Below are positions 9,799 through 18,597 of a stretch of DNA of 49,100 bases, piece after piece (within the stretch, counting starts at the first letter, position 1; every line of letters starts with the position of its first letter). The DNA is from Luteitalea sp. (GTDB lineage: Bacteria > Acidobacteriota > Vicinamibacteria > Vicinamibacterales > Vicinamibacteraceae): positions 1 through 49,100 of the forward strand of contig WHTZ01000046.1 in NCBI GenBank assembly GCA_009377495.1, in the 5' to 3' direction. The notes beneath the pieces were generated by a model. That model was given only the letters and a program-made list of their open reading frames with translations, did no database searches and was not told the DNA's origin. The position numbers and the translations under genes are program-made.

Positions 9799-9801
9799 CG
9801 A

Positions 9802-9825
9802 TCACTCGTACCGCAGCGCGACAGC
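9802..9825 (-). pseudogene. possible relic of an ADOP gene terminus (AVALRYE-stop)
   Basis: Directly downstream of the APC permease stop, the minus strand reads Ala-Val-Ala-Leu-Arg-Tyr-Glu-stop, the conserved last residues of ADOP proteins (compare ALRYE at 37515 and ALRVE at 9798). It faces the end of the broken ADOP gene tail to tail, so GTCGCGCT...AGCGCGAC also forms an imperfect hairpin that could end transcription from both sides. The match is only eight codons, so chance or a duplicated inverted end remains possible. Confidence 0.35.
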
Positions 9826-9826
9826 G

Positions 9827-11158
9827 TTACGGGACACTAGGCCCTGGCTGTGGTGCTCGGCGGATACGCCAGACCATGTAGGCGGGCGCACCGAGGAGAA
9901 CCACACCGGCCCCCATAGCCACCCGGCCGGGCTCGCTGGCGATCGTGCTCAGCACCACGGCGGCGGATGCGACCACGAAGAGCAGCGGCGTGATGGGATA
10001 GCCGGGGACGCGGAACGACGCGGACCCCGAAAGCTGCCGGCGTCGGTACACGAAGATGCTCGCGGCCGCCAACCCGTAGAACAACCAGCCGGCGAAGACG
10101 TTCACGGTCAGGAGCTGCTCGAACGTACCGGTCGCTGCCAGCATGGCGGACCAGGCGGATCCTGCAATCACCGCGACGGCCGGTGTGCCGAAGCGCGGAT
10201 GCACGTGGGCGAGTTGCTTGAAGAAGAGACCATCGCGCGCCATCGCGTAGTACACGCGCGGCGCCGTCAACACGGTCGCGTTGGCTGCACTCGCCATTGA
10301 AACGAGAATCATCACGGTGACGAGCCTGGCAACGGCGGGACCGGCCGTCGTCTCCACTGCTGCGGCGGCGATGCTGTCCGAGGCCGCTGCGCGATCGACG
10401 CCCAAGGTGGCGACGTAGCCGATATTCGCCACGACGTACACCACGATGAGCCCAACCGACCCAAGCAGAAACGCACGTGGCAGCGCACGCTGGGGATTGA
10501 TGGTCTCGCCGGCGCTGAAGGTGCAGTACTGCCAGCCCTCGTACGCCCAGAGCACGCCGATAATCGATCCCCCCACGCCCGCCAGCAGACCGGTCGCGTG
10601 TGTCGGCCAAAGCTGGAGCCCGATCTCAGCGCGCTCGGGACCGTACGCGATCAGCGCGGCGCCCATGACGAGGACGCCACACCACTTCGCGGCCGTGGTC
10701 CAGTTTTGCAAGGTGGCGCTCTGCCGCGTCCCCCAGACGTTCACGGCGGTCACCGCCGCGATCATGCCGATGCTGACGGACGTAGCGGCCACCGCGGAAA
10801 GCGGCACGATGGTTCCGACGTATGCGGCGAACGCGACCGCCAAGGTTGCCGTGCTCGAGGCGCTGATCACGAAGAACAGCGTCCAGCCGTAGAGAAACGC
10901 GGGGAACGCACCGAACGCGTCTCGAATGTACACGTAGAGACCGCCGGCATCGGGCCGCTGCGCCCCGAGCTCGGCATAGGTGAGCGCGCCGAGGAGCGAC
11001 AGCACGCCGCCGGCCACCCAGACCAGGAGCGCCAGCCCAAACGCCTGATCAACCTGGCGCAGCACCGTCGCGGGCACTATGAAGATGCCCGATCCGATGA
11101 CCGCGCCGATGAAAAGTAAGGTGACGTCCCATTCTCGCAGGACGCGGGTCAGCGTCAT
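9827..11158 (-). CDS. APC-superfamily amino-acid permease
   Basis: This 443-residue protein has about 12 predicted transmembrane helices. The N-terminus contains the APC signature in TM1, FIGAVIGSGIFIVPATV, whose unwound GSGIF segment binds the substrate amino group, followed by AYAELG-like TYAELGAQRPDAGG in TM2. The family includes cationic amino-acid and LAT-type carriers; the substrate cannot be fixed from sequence. I chose ATG 11158 over a GTG nine codons upstream because AAGGA lies 7 nt before it. It is co-directional with, and 89 bp downstream of, the propeller/gamma-glutamyltransferase gene, which suggests that amino acids freed by that enzyme could be imported by this carrier. Confidence 0.92.
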   Translation of the reverse strand: MTLTRVLREWDVTLLFIGAVIGSGIFIVPATVLRQVDQAFGLALLVWVAGGVLSLLGALTYAELGAQRPDAGGLYVYIRDAFGAFPAFLYGWTLFFVISASSTATLAVAFAAYVGTIVPLSAVAATSVSIGMIAAVTAVNVWGTRQSATLQNWTTAAKWCGVLVMGAALIAYGPERAEIGLQLWPTHATGLLAGVGGSIIGVLWAYEGWQYCTFSAGETINPQRALPRAFLLGSVGLIVVYVVANIGYVATLGVDRAAASDSIAAAAVETTAGPAVARLVTVMILVSMASAANATVLTAPRVYYAMARDGLFFKQLAHVHPRFGTPAVAVIAGSAWSAMLAATGTFEQLLTVNVFAGWLFYGLAAASIFVYRRRQLSGSASFRVPGYPITPLLFVVASAAVVLSTIASEPGRVAMGAGVVLLGAPAYMVWRIRRAPQPGPSVP

Positions 11159-11247
11159 CGGAGCGTCCTTCAAGAACGACAACACGGCATGATGAGCGTG
11201 CCGCGCGCAAAATCATCAGATTGACGATCAACTGTTCTCAAAACTTC

Positions 11248-14172
11248 TCAGGGCACGCGTCGAGCACTCGAAGGAGGCTGCCAAGCCGTGGCCGCGTGCG
11301 ATCGGCGTGGATCGGCGCCACCCGCAACCACACGACGCTGCCAGTCGATGAGCGCGGCGGACGCGTAGCCGTAGCGCACCTCGCCCTTTCGACCAATCTT
11401 GCGAAACCGATGACCGCGTGCTACGAGGTCGGCGAGTACATCCGCCGGAAAACGGTCCTCGATCTGCACCCGCGCGGCCGTGCGCTGCGCATCCGATGGG
11501 TCGCGCTCCACGAGAAACCGCGGCGCCTCGACCGCTTGCTGCGCAGAGAGACCGCCGTCGATGACACCTGCGATCGTCTGCAGCACCGACGGCACGATCC
11601 ACTGGTTGCCGGCGGCAGCCACGCCGAGCAGTGGACGCGTCGCCTGGCCGCGCTCGAACACGAGAGACACCGCATTGGTCGTCGACGATCGCGTCAGCGG
11701 CAGCAACTGGCCGTATGTTCCACGCGTCGTGCGGTGCGACTTGAGGTGGTTGTTGTAGAGGAAGCCGAGCCCCTTGGACACATAGAAGCTCCCGCCCCAC
11801 GTGCTGAGGGTTTGCGTCACGACGATCATATTGCCCGCGGTGTCCGCAACCACGAAGGCCGTCGTCCCGCGGCCGAGACTGCTGACCTCTTCGGCCGCGG
11901 ACTCATCCTCTTGGTCGTCCTCGGCGCCGCTGTCCACGAAGCGCGACGCGCGATCGCGCCGAATCGTGCGGAACAGCGATTGGGCATGCTCGTCGGTCAG
12001 ATGCGGGTCGACCTCGACAGTCCACCGCGCGGGATCAGCGACATGACGCATCGGATCGCGTGCCTTCGTCGCTTCAATCGCATAGTGGAAATAGTCGGCG
12101 TCACTCCGAAACGTCGCGTCCAGGGGCGGCTCATGGTGGCCGAGGATCTGCAGCGTTTCGATGAGCGCCGCGCCAGAAGAGACCGGCGGGGGCGCTGTCC
12201 ACACGACATGGCCGCGATACCGTCCCTGCAGAGGCACACGCTCAATCGCACGATACTGCGCGAGGTCTTCGGCGCCAATGATGCCACCGTTCTGCGCCAT
12301 GTCCGCCGCGATACGCTTGGCGATGCTGCCCTCATAGAACGCCTTCGCGCCTTCCGCGGCAAGCGTGCGCAGCGTTGCCCCGTAGTCGCGGTTCACGAAG
12401 CGCTCACCCTCACGCGGCACCCGGCCGTTCGGCAGGAAGATACGCGTCGTCTCGTCGTATTTCTCGACGAGCGCCCGGGCGGTCGCCATCGTCGTCGGCA
12501 ACGTCCCGTCGAGCACCACGCCGGTTTCCGCGTAGCCGATGGCGGGCGCGAGTAACCGTTCCCACGTCACGTCGTTGGATGCGTACTTCTTGAACAGGTA
12601 GTCCATCCCTGCCACAACCCCAGGGATGTTCACCGCCGCCGGGCCATCAGCCACGATCCGACCATCACGACGGATCGCGGGGTTGTCCAGCGTCGCGTGA
12701 CTCGGCGATTGATCCTTGAAGTCGATGAGCGTCGGACGGGCCATGCCGTTCAAGTACAGGAGCGCCATGCCATCGCCGCCAATACCGGACGCGTCCGGTT
12801 CGACGACACCGAGGGCGAAGGAGACGGCAATGGCGGCATCGACGACGTTGCCACCATCCTCGAGCACGCGGACGCCAGCTTGCGATGCAAGGGGGTGGGC
12901 CGAGACGACGATGGCGCTGGGTGACGTCACCTCCTGCTTGACGAGCGGCTGCTCAGCAATCATCGCGTCGACGATGGCTTCGAGCTCTTGCTCGGAGCGC
13001 GCACGCGCAGCCCGTGGTCGATACGTCGCGCCTAGGGCCTGCCAGGTAGTGGCGGTCGGTGGCTCTGCATAATACAGCGATCGCAGCGTTTCCCAGACAC
13101 GATCGAACGCCAGAAGCCAGCGCGCGCGGTCGGGTCGTGCGGTCGTGGCAACTGAAACGACGCCCTCATCGGGTGCGCGCGGTGCGGGTAGCGTACGCAG
13201 CCGGAAGGCGCGGCCCATCGCAAAGAGTGGTGGCGGCTCCTCGCGCGTGCGGAGCGGATCGCCGTTGTACGTGGCCGCTTCATCGGGCAAGTTCGCTACC
13301 ATGATCGTCCGCCCATCGGGCGACCACGCCGGCTGGCCACCGTAGCGCGACAACAACACGGGCGGCGCCTGCGGGCGCTCGCGCGAGCGCCCGCCTTCCT
13401 CGGCGCCATCTCCTGGACGCGGGTCGAGGCTCGCAATCCACACGGAGCCCACGCCCTGCCGCATCGCATAGAAGGCGAGGCGCCGACCGTCTGGCGCCCA
13501 GGAAGGATGCGCGTCGGCACCGTGTGCGCGTACCACGCGACGCGACCCTTCAAGCGCGCGGTCGCGAGATCGGTCGCCTCGCGCGGCCAAGGGCATTACC
13601 CAGATGTCGACATCGCGCGGGATCGCGTCGCGTGTCGCCGCAAACGCCACGCGCGTGCCATCCGGCGACACGCGCGGCTGCATCTCATCGTCCGGCGTCT
13701 CGGCCAGCGCCACCGGTGTCGCCGGTGCGCCCGGCGCGGCGCCCGCGGCGTCGACGACGTACAGGTCCCATTGATCGGTGGCACGATAGGCAAACAGCAC
13801 ACGTCCATCCGGGGTCCAGGAGGGCCAGCGTTCGTCGCCCGGCAGGAATGTCAGGCGCTCTGGCCCGCCGCCGCCAGAGTCGACGGTGAAGAGATCGAAG
13901 CCATCGCCGCGGTCTGCGGCAAAGACGACCCGACGGCCATCGGTCGACCAGGCGGGATCGCGTTCAACGATCGGTTGTTCCGTCGGCCATCTGCTGAGTG
14001 CAGTGGACGCCTCGCCGTCTGGTGTGAGCGTCCAGATCTGGTCGAGGAACGAGACCGCCAAAAGCTGCCCATCGGGCGACCAGGCGGGATCTCGCACGCC
14101 GCCGCCCGGTCCGTCGGCCAACGCGGCGAGTGCCACGAGCGCCGGTGCGAGGCGAAGCGGGAAAGAGCGCAT
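11248..14172 (-). CDS. TolB/tricorn-like beta-propeller fused to gamma-glutamyltransferase
   Basis: The 974-residue product starts with a signal peptide (MRSFPLRLAPALVALAALA). Residues about 25-330 hold at least six PD40/WD40-like repeats with the motif DPAWSPDGQLLAV. A short linker (about 360-410) resembles the tricorn/S41 entry segment, AFDRVWETLRSLYY. From about 412 it is a gamma-glutamyltransferase: SAHPLASQAGVRVLEDGGN, the oxyanion-region GIGGDGM, and an autoprocessing site around GRGTTAFVVAD. Thr770 is the expected nucleophile and new N-terminus of the small subunit. The usual TTH is TTA here (Ala772). A C-terminal GGNQW...PSVLQ segment is present. It probably cleaves gamma-glutamyl peptides in the periplasm, with the propeller giving substrate access. 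The gene sits between transketolase and the APC permease on one strand. Confidence 0.88.
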   Translation of the reverse strand: MRSFPLRLAPALVALAALADGPGGGVRDPAWSPDGQLLAVSFLDQIWTLTPDGEASTALSRWPTEQPIVERDPAWSTDGRRVVFAADRGDGFDLFTVDSGGGGPERLTFLPGDERWPSWTPDGRVLFAYRATDQWDLYVVDAAGAAPGAPATPVALAETPDDEMQPRVSPDGTRVAFAATRDAIPRDVDIWVMPLAARGDRSRDRALEGSRRVVRAHGADAHPSWAPDGRRLAFYAMRQGVGSVWIASLDPRPGDGAEEGGRSRERPQAPPVLLSRYGGQPAWSPDGRTIMVANLPDEAATYNGDPLRTREEPPPLFAMGRAFRLRTLPAPRAPDEGVVSVATTARPDRARWLLAFDRVWETLRSLYYAEPPTATTWQALGATYRPRAARARSEQELEAIVDAMIAEQPLVKQEVTSPSAIVVSAHPLASQAGVRVLEDGGNVVDAAIAVSFALGVVEPDASGIGGDGMALLYLNGMARPTLIDFKDQSPSHATLDNPAIRRDGRIVADGPAAVNIPGVVAGMDYLFKKYASNDVTWERLLAPAIGYAETGVVLDGTLPTTMATARALVEKYDETTRIFLPNGRVPREGERFVNRDYGATLRTLAAEGAKAFYEGSIAKRIAADMAQNGGIIGAEDLAQYRAIERVPLQGRYRGHVVWTAPPPVSSGAALIETLQILGHHEPPLDATFRSDADYFHYAIEATKARDPMRHVADPARWTVEVDPHLTDEHAQSLFRTIRRDRASRFVDSGAEDDQEDESAAEEVSSLGRGTTAFVVADTAGNMIVVTQTLSTWGGSFYVSKGLGFLYNNHLKSHRTTRGTYGQLLPLTRSSTTNAVSLVFERGQATRPLLGVAAAGNQWIVPSVLQTIAGVIDGGLSAQQAVEAPRFLVERDPSDAQRTAARVQIEDRFPADVLADLVARGHRFRKIGRKGEVRYGYASAALIDWQRRVVAGGADPRRSHAATAWQPPSSARRVP

Positions 14173-14200
14173 CAGGTGTCAGGGAACAGTTCAGGGACAG

Positions 14201-14269
14201 GTAGGGCGCCCTTTCAGGGGCGCCATCTGTGCAGCAAATTTTCACGGCGCGGCTAAAGCCGCGCCCTAC
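14201..14269. repeat. pair of inverted TTTA/TAAA-loop palindromes between transketolase and GGT fusion
   Basis: Two short palindromes face each other: 14205-14224 (GGCGCCC...GGGGCGCC with a TTTCA loop) and 14246-14265 (GGCGCGGC-TAAA-GCCGCGCC). They are flanked outside by GTAG (14201) and CTAC (14266), an arrangement like a REPIN doublet. The right-hand member overlaps the transketolase end: its loop supplies the TAG stop at 14253-14255. On the mRNA it may act as a hairpin ending or stabilising transcripts. Confidence 0.75.
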
Positions 14270-16130
14270 CTGCGCCTGCGATCGTTTCGACGATGTGGCG
14301 CGCGGAGATGCCATAGCGATCGAGCAACTCCTCGGCCTTGCCGCTTCGCGGGATTTCGCGCACGGCAAGCCGATGCACGGGGATCGCGTGCGGTGCGACC
14401 GCTTCGGCGACAGCGTCACCCAGGCCACCAGCCGCGTAGTGATCTTCGACGGTGATGATCACGCCAGTTTCCTTACCAGCAGCCACTAGTGTGTCGACAT
14501 CGACGGGTTGCACCGAGTAGAGATCGATCACCCGAATCGACATACCCTTCTTCGCGAGCTCGTCGCATGCGGCAAGGGCTTCGTAGACGGTGATGCCGGC
14601 CGCAACCACGGTCGCCTGGTCTCGCGCACTGCCTCGGAGCACCTTGCATCCGCCAACGACGAACGTCTCATCCGCGCCGTAGAGGACGGCCGTTTTCGGC
14701 CGGGTCGTTCGTAAGTACACGAGACCGGGCTGATGCGCGGCGAGGAAAGTGAGCCGCTCGGTGCTGACACCGTCGCAAGGATAGAGTACTGTCGCGTCGG
14801 GCACGGCCCGCATGAGCGCGAGGTCCTCGAGGGCCATCTGGGAGGGCCCATCCTCGCCAATGGACACGCCGCAATGCGACCCGGAAAGCTTCAGGTTGAC
14901 GGCACTGATGCCAGCCATACGAATGAGGTCCGCCGCGCGCGTGAGGAAGCATCCAAACGTCGAGGCGAACGGGATGGCGCCCAGGCTCGCGAGCCCCATG
15001 GCCATGCCGACCATCGATTGCTCGGCAATGAACGCCTCGTAGAAGCGGTCGGGGAAGTGCTCCTTGAACCTCTCGCTGAAGGTCGAGTTCTTGACATCGC
15101 CGTCCAGCGCGACCACGCGCGCGTCGGCTGTGCCCAGCTTGACGAGCGCGGTGCCGTACGCTTCACGTGTGGCCACCTTGTCGCCCTGGCCGTAGGCAGG
15201 TGCCGGCACGTCGGGACGCGCGTCGAGCGCGGGATCACGTGTTTGTCGACCCGATGGGGCGGGAATAGCGGGAGGGGCTGCACCATGCTCATCGACGAAT
15301 TGCTGCTCGAGCTCAGCAATGGCGCGCTCCATCTCGCCGTCCTTCTTGAGCGGCTTGCCGTGCCAGCCACCTTTACCTTCAGTGAACGAGATACCCTTGC
15401 CCTTGATAGTCCGTGCGAGCACCACCGTTGGCCGGCCCTTCGTCGCGCGCGCAGACGCGAACGCGTCGACGAGCGCGTGCAGATCATGACCATCCACAAC
15501 GAGCGCGTGCCAGCCAAAGCCGCGCCATCGGGCGGCGATCGACTCGAGGTCGTGACCGAGCTGCGTCGGGCCACTCTGCCCGTAGCCGTTCACGTCGACA
15601 ATTGCGCAGAGATTGTCGAGGGCATAGAATTGCGCGCTCTGAGCGGCCTCCCACACGGATCCCTCGGCGGACTCACCATCGCCCAGCAAGGCGTACGTGC
15701 GGTAGTCGGAGCCAATACGGCGTGCGTTGAGCGCCATCCCCACGGCCGCACAGATGCCCTGGCCCAGGGAGCCGGTGGCCACGTCGACAAACGGCAGCCG
15801 CGGCGTGGGATGTCCTTCGAGGTCGGAGTCGATTTGACGAAGCTTCAACAGCTCGGATCGATCGACGAGCCCCAGCTCGGCCCAAATGGCGTAAAGCAGC
15901 GGCGCTGCATGCCCCTTCGACAGCACGAAGCGGTCGTTATCCAGCCGCCGCGGCTCTTTCGGGTCGAACTGCATGTCCGCGAAAAACAGCGCGGCCACGA
16001 TATCAGCCGCCGAGCAGCACGTCGTCGGGTGGCCACTCCCCGCCTCGCTGGTCGCGCGAACGGAATCCATGCGGAGTCGCGTGGCGATGTTGTGCAAAAC
16101 GTCGAGCGAAATGGCGGTAGTCCCAGTCAA
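14253..16130 (-). CDS. tkt: transketolase, animal-type single chain
   Basis: Starting at TTG 16130, which has a perfect AGGAGG 5 nt upstream, the protein has 625 residues, the size of animal transketolases. It carries DRFVLSKGHAAPLLYAIWAE, ATGSLGQG, and the thiamine-diphosphate motif GDGESAEGSVWEA with its distal Asn (DVNGYGQS). The pyrimidine domain follows from about 320 (YGTALVKLG, EQSMVGMAMGLAS), with a C-terminal transketolase domain (IDLYSVQPVD). The wording of these motifs is nearer to human TKT than to E. coli TktA. Role: the non-oxidative pentose-phosphate pathway, cytoplasmic. No ATG exists in the right place; reading further upstream only translates the G-rich repeat. The last residues, RARL and the stop, come from the palindrome at 14246-14265. 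Confidence 0.92.
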   Translation of the reverse strand: MTGTTAISLDVLHNIATRLRMDSVRATSEAGSGHPTTCCSAADIVAALFFADMQFDPKEPRRLDNDRFVLSKGHAAPLLYAIWAELGLVDRSELLKLRQIDSDLEGHPTPRLPFVDVATGSLGQGICAAVGMALNARRIGSDYRTYALLGDGESAEGSVWEAAQSAQFYALDNLCAIVDVNGYGQSGPTQLGHDLESIAARWRGFGWHALVVDGHDLHALVDAFASARATKGRPTVVLARTIKGKGISFTEGKGGWHGKPLKKDGEMERAIAELEQQFVDEHGAAPPAIPAPSGRQTRDPALDARPDVPAPAYGQGDKVATREAYGTALVKLGTADARVVALDGDVKNSTFSERFKEHFPDRFYEAFIAEQSMVGMAMGLASLGAIPFASTFGCFLTRAADLIRMAGISAVNLKLSGSHCGVSIGEDGPSQMALEDLALMRAVPDATVLYPCDGVSTERLTFLAAHQPGLVYLRTTRPKTAVLYGADETFVVGGCKVLRGSARDQATVVAAGITVYEALAACDELAKKGMSIRVIDLYSVQPVDVDTLVAAGKETGVIITVEDHYAAGGLGDAVAEAVAPHAIPVHRLAVREIPRSGKAEELLDRYGISARHIVETIAGAGRARL

Positions 16131-16152
16131 GATTGCCTCCTGTGGAATTATA

Positions 16153-16239
16153 AGGGGCGAGGGGCAAGGGGCGAGGGGCAAGGAGGGATCAGGCCCTGGT
16201 CCCTGCCTTACCCTGCTCGCACCTCGCCCCTCGCCCCTA
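16153..16239. repeat. inverted G-rich heptamer arrays
   Basis: Four tandem heptamers alternating AGGGGCG and AGGGGCA run from 16153 to 16180. An inverted array, CCTCGCCCCTCGCCCCT, lies at 16222-16238. The two can pair into a long stem over a roughly 40-nt loop. The element separates the divergent transketolase and isocitrate dehydrogenase starts and must contain or adjoin both promoters. The units are like those in several other intergenic tracts of the window. Confidence 0.75.
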
Positions 16240-16244
16240 CTTTT

Positions 16245-17243
16245 ATGCACCAGATCACCCTCATCCCTGGCGATGGTATCGGTCCGGAGGTCACCGACGC
16301 GGTGGTGCGCATCATCGGCGCTGCTGGTGTCGACGTAGCCTGGGAGCGCTTCGACGCCGGTGAGTCGGCGTTGGCCCAGGAGGGCACGACGCTACCCGAG
16401 GCGCTCATCGCATCGATTCGGCGCCACAAGATCGCCCTCAAGGGTCCCGTCACGACACCGGTTGGCACAGGGTTCACGAGCGTGAACGTCGCGCTGCGCC
16501 AAGCGCTCGACCTGTTCGCGAACCTTCGCCCCGTGACGAACCTGCCAGGCGTGCCGTCACGCTTTGCCGATGTCGATCTCGTGGTGGTGCGTGAAAACAC
16601 CGAGGACCTCTACTCTGGCCTCGAGCACCGTGTCGTGCCGGGCGTTGTCGAGAGCCTGAAGGTGATCACGGCGCGGGCGTCCGAGCGCATCGCGCGGTTT
16701 GCGTTTGCGTACGCGCGCGCCCACGGCCGACAGAAAGTCACGTCTGTGCACAAGGCGAACATCATGAAGATGAGCGACGGCCTCTTCCTGGATTGCGTTC
16801 GCGCCGTGGCCAAGGAGTGTACCGACGTCGCGTACGAGGAGCGCATCGTCGACGCCGCGTGCATGCAGCTCGTCATGTACCCCGAGCGGTTCGACGTGCT
16901 GCTCATGCCAAACCTGTATGGCGACATCGTGTCGGATCTCTGCGCAGGGCTCGTGGGTGGACTGGGCGTGGTGCCCGGCGCCAACCTCGGCGAAGACACG
17001 GCAGTCTTCGAGGCGGTGCACGGCAGCGCGCCGGACATCGCGGGCCAGGGCGTCGCGAACCCTACCGCGCTCCTGCTTTCCGCGCTGATGTTGTTGCGCC
17101 ACATTGGCGAGGAGCACGCGGCGCACCGCATACAGGCGGCGTTGCACCGCACGCTCGACGATGGCTGCCGCACGCCGGACCTCGGCGGATCGGCGACAAC
17201 CAGGCAGTTCACGGAACGGATCTGTACGGTACTTGGTGAGTAG
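16245..17243 (+). CDS. NAD-dependent isocitrate dehydrogenase (isocitrate/isopropylmalate dehydrogenase family)
   Basis: The 332-residue protein begins MHQITLIPGDGIGPEV, the family nucleotide-fold start. It has the substrate-binding block VVVRENTEDLYSGLEH, SVHKANIMKMSDGLF (Tyr/Lys/Asn region), the metal-binding Asp segment MPNLYGDIVSDLCAGLVGGLG, and the cofactor segment EAVHGSAPDIAGQ with a following N. The length and ENTEDLYSG favour an NAD-linked isocitrate dehydrogenase of the mitochondrial type over LeuB or homoisocitrate dehydrogenase, though those cannot be wholly excluded. Role: TCA cycle, isocitrate to 2-oxoglutarate. The frame is open far upstream through the antisense of transketolase, but homology starts at this ATG. 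No ribosome site is visible, so it may be leaderless or weakly translated. Confidence 0.88.
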   Translation: MHQITLIPGDGIGPEVTDAVVRIIGAAGVDVAWERFDAGESALAQEGTTLPEALIASIRRHKIALKGPVTTPVGTGFTSVNVALRQALDLFANLRPVTNLPGVPSRFADVDLVVVRENTEDLYSGLEHRVVPGVVESLKVITARASERIARFAFAYARAHGRQKVTSVHKANIMKMSDGLFLDCVRAVAKECTDVAYEERIVDAACMQLVMYPERFDVLLMPNLYGDIVSDLCAGLVGGLGVVPGANLGEDTAVFEAVHGSAPDIAGQGVANPTALLLSALMLLRHIGEEHAAHRIQAALHRTLDDGCRTPDLGGSATTRQFTERICTVLGE

Positions 17244-17306
17244 CGAAGCTCCGCCTCAAACTGCCGAGCCAAGCCGAACCGCCGCGGGGCGGATCTTCGC
17301 TACTAG

Positions 17307-17331
17307 AGCGCGGCCGCCGGCGGCGGCCGCG
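17307..17331. repeat. perfect GC palindrome after isocitrate dehydrogenase
   Basis: Arms GCGCGGCCGCC and GGCGGCCGCGC (11 bp, perfect) flank GGC. It lies 64 bp after the isocitrate dehydrogenase stop and 136 bp before the acyltransferase. No T run follows, so it is a repeat or mRNA-stabilising hairpin rather than a clear terminator. Confidence 0.6.
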
Positions 17332-17466
17332 CCTAAGACAGATCCGAAGGCCGGACGCACAGAAAACTTGTTTCATCTCTCACGAGTCCGGCCTGAGGAG
17401 ATGTCTAGGGGTCGGGGACCTCTCCCTGGTGATCTCTGTGAAAGGGGTTCCCGCCTCCCCTTCCCA

Positions 17467-18597
17467 ATGCTATATTCGCCGCTGATGCTGGACGAGGTCA
17501 CGCAGGCGGTCCTTTCACGCGAGCAGGTCGCGCGCTACCTCCGGGGCGGCGAGGGGCTCTCGCCCGTGGAGGCACGCGAGCGGATCTACGCCTACCTCGA
17601 CGAGCTGCGCACGACGCAGCGCTATCACATCTACCGCGCGCTGAAACATCCTCTCTATCCTATCCTCCGAAAGCTCACGCGGATTGGGGAGGGCATGGAG
17701 CACGTGGAGCGAACCGTTGCCGCAGGACGTGCGGTCTATGTCTCGAATCACCGGAGCCACCTGGATTACCTTATCGGCCCACTCATCCTCGAGGACTATG
17801 CCGTGCGGCCACCGATCATCGCCGCTGGCATCAATGTGTTCGGTGGCGCATTCGGCCTCATTCAGCGACATGTCACGGGTGCGATCCCGATTCGCCGGAA
17901 CTCGCGTGACCCGGCGTATCTCGCAACCCTCAAGGTATACGTGGCCGAGATGCTCGACCAGCACGATCTGTTGTTCTACCCGGAAGGCGGGCGTAGCTAC
18001 ACCGGCGACCTGAAATCGTTCAAGACCGGCCTCTTCAACGCCACGTTGCTCGCTCAAGACCTTGCGCACACGCACATCGTGCCCTGCGCCCTCACCTACG
18101 ACCTCGTGCTCGAAGACCGCACGCTCGCTCGACAAGGCGTTAAACGTCGCCAGCGGCCGTTCACGCGCGAGATTGCCGAGATGGTCGGCTCCGCCGTCGG
18201 GTACGAGACGCGGGTCTTCGTCACGTTCGGCCCTCCGATCCCGCTGGCCACCTATCGCCCCGACTCGCGGCGTGACGTGCTGCAGCTCGCACACCTCACA
18301 CGAGAGCGCGTCGGTCGCCTCTACAAAGTGCTGCCGACCGCGCTCGTCGCCACAGCCATGGGGCCGTCGATTGCCGAAGCTGACCTGACCGGTCGCGTCG
18401 CGGACCTCATCGCGACGCTCGCCGCGCGGGGCGCGAACCTCGATATCACTGATCCGACGATGGCCACCGAACGCGGAGTGGGCCTCCTCGCCCTACGCGG
18501 CGTGATCGTGCGCGACGGCAAACGGCTGCGCGTGCGCGAGCGCGCCGTGCTGCGCTACTACGCGCGAGCGCTCGATCACCTGCTCACACAGACGTGA
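17467..18597 (+). CDS. PlsB-like glycerol-3-phosphate/lysophosphatidate acyltransferase
   Basis: From ATG 17467 the protein has 376 residues. The acyltransferase motifs are clear: block I SNHRSHLDYL (the H-x4-D catalytic pair), block II GAIPIRRNSRDP, block III LFYPEGGRSYTGDLK, and a block IV Pro region (IVPCALTYDLV). SHLDYL and EGGRSYTG resemble PlsB/GPAT and dihydroxyacetone-phosphate acyltransferases more than short PlsC enzymes, but the protein is less than half the length of E. coli PlsB. It probably acylates glycerol 3-phosphate or a related acceptor at the inner membrane in phospholipid synthesis. The start is uncertain: an in-frame ATG lies at 17485 and neither has a strong ribosome site. 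It follows isocitrate dehydrogenase by 223 bp. Confidence 0.85.
   Translation: MLYSPLMLDEVTQAVLSREQVARYLRGGEGLSPVEARERIYAYLDELRTTQRYHIYRALKHPLYPILRKLTRIGEGMEHVERTVAAGRAVYVSNHRSHLDYLIGPLILEDYAVRPPIIAAGINVFGGAFGLIQRHVTGAIPIRRNSRDPAYLATLKVYVAEMLDQHDLLFYPEGGRSYTGDLKSFKTGLFNATLLAQDLAHTHIVPCALTYDLVLEDRTLARQGVKRRQRPFTREIAEMVGSAVGYETRVFVTFGPPIPLATYRPDSRRDVLQLAHLTRERVGRLYKVLPTALVATAMGPSIAEADLTGRVADLIATLAARGANLDITDPTMATERGVGLLALRGVIVRDGKRLRVRERAVLRYYARALDHLLTQT

Noticed and set aside
16147..16152. TATAAT as the transketolase -10 box
   Set aside because: It lies only 17 bp before the TTG start and overlaps the space needed for the AGGAGG leader, and no -35 box is evident in the repeat upstream.
14733..16244. 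Plus-strand open frame of about 500 codons running into the isocitrate dehydrogenase gene
   Set aside because: It is the antisense of transketolase; dehydrogenase homology starts at ATG 16245 and the upstream translation resembles no protein.
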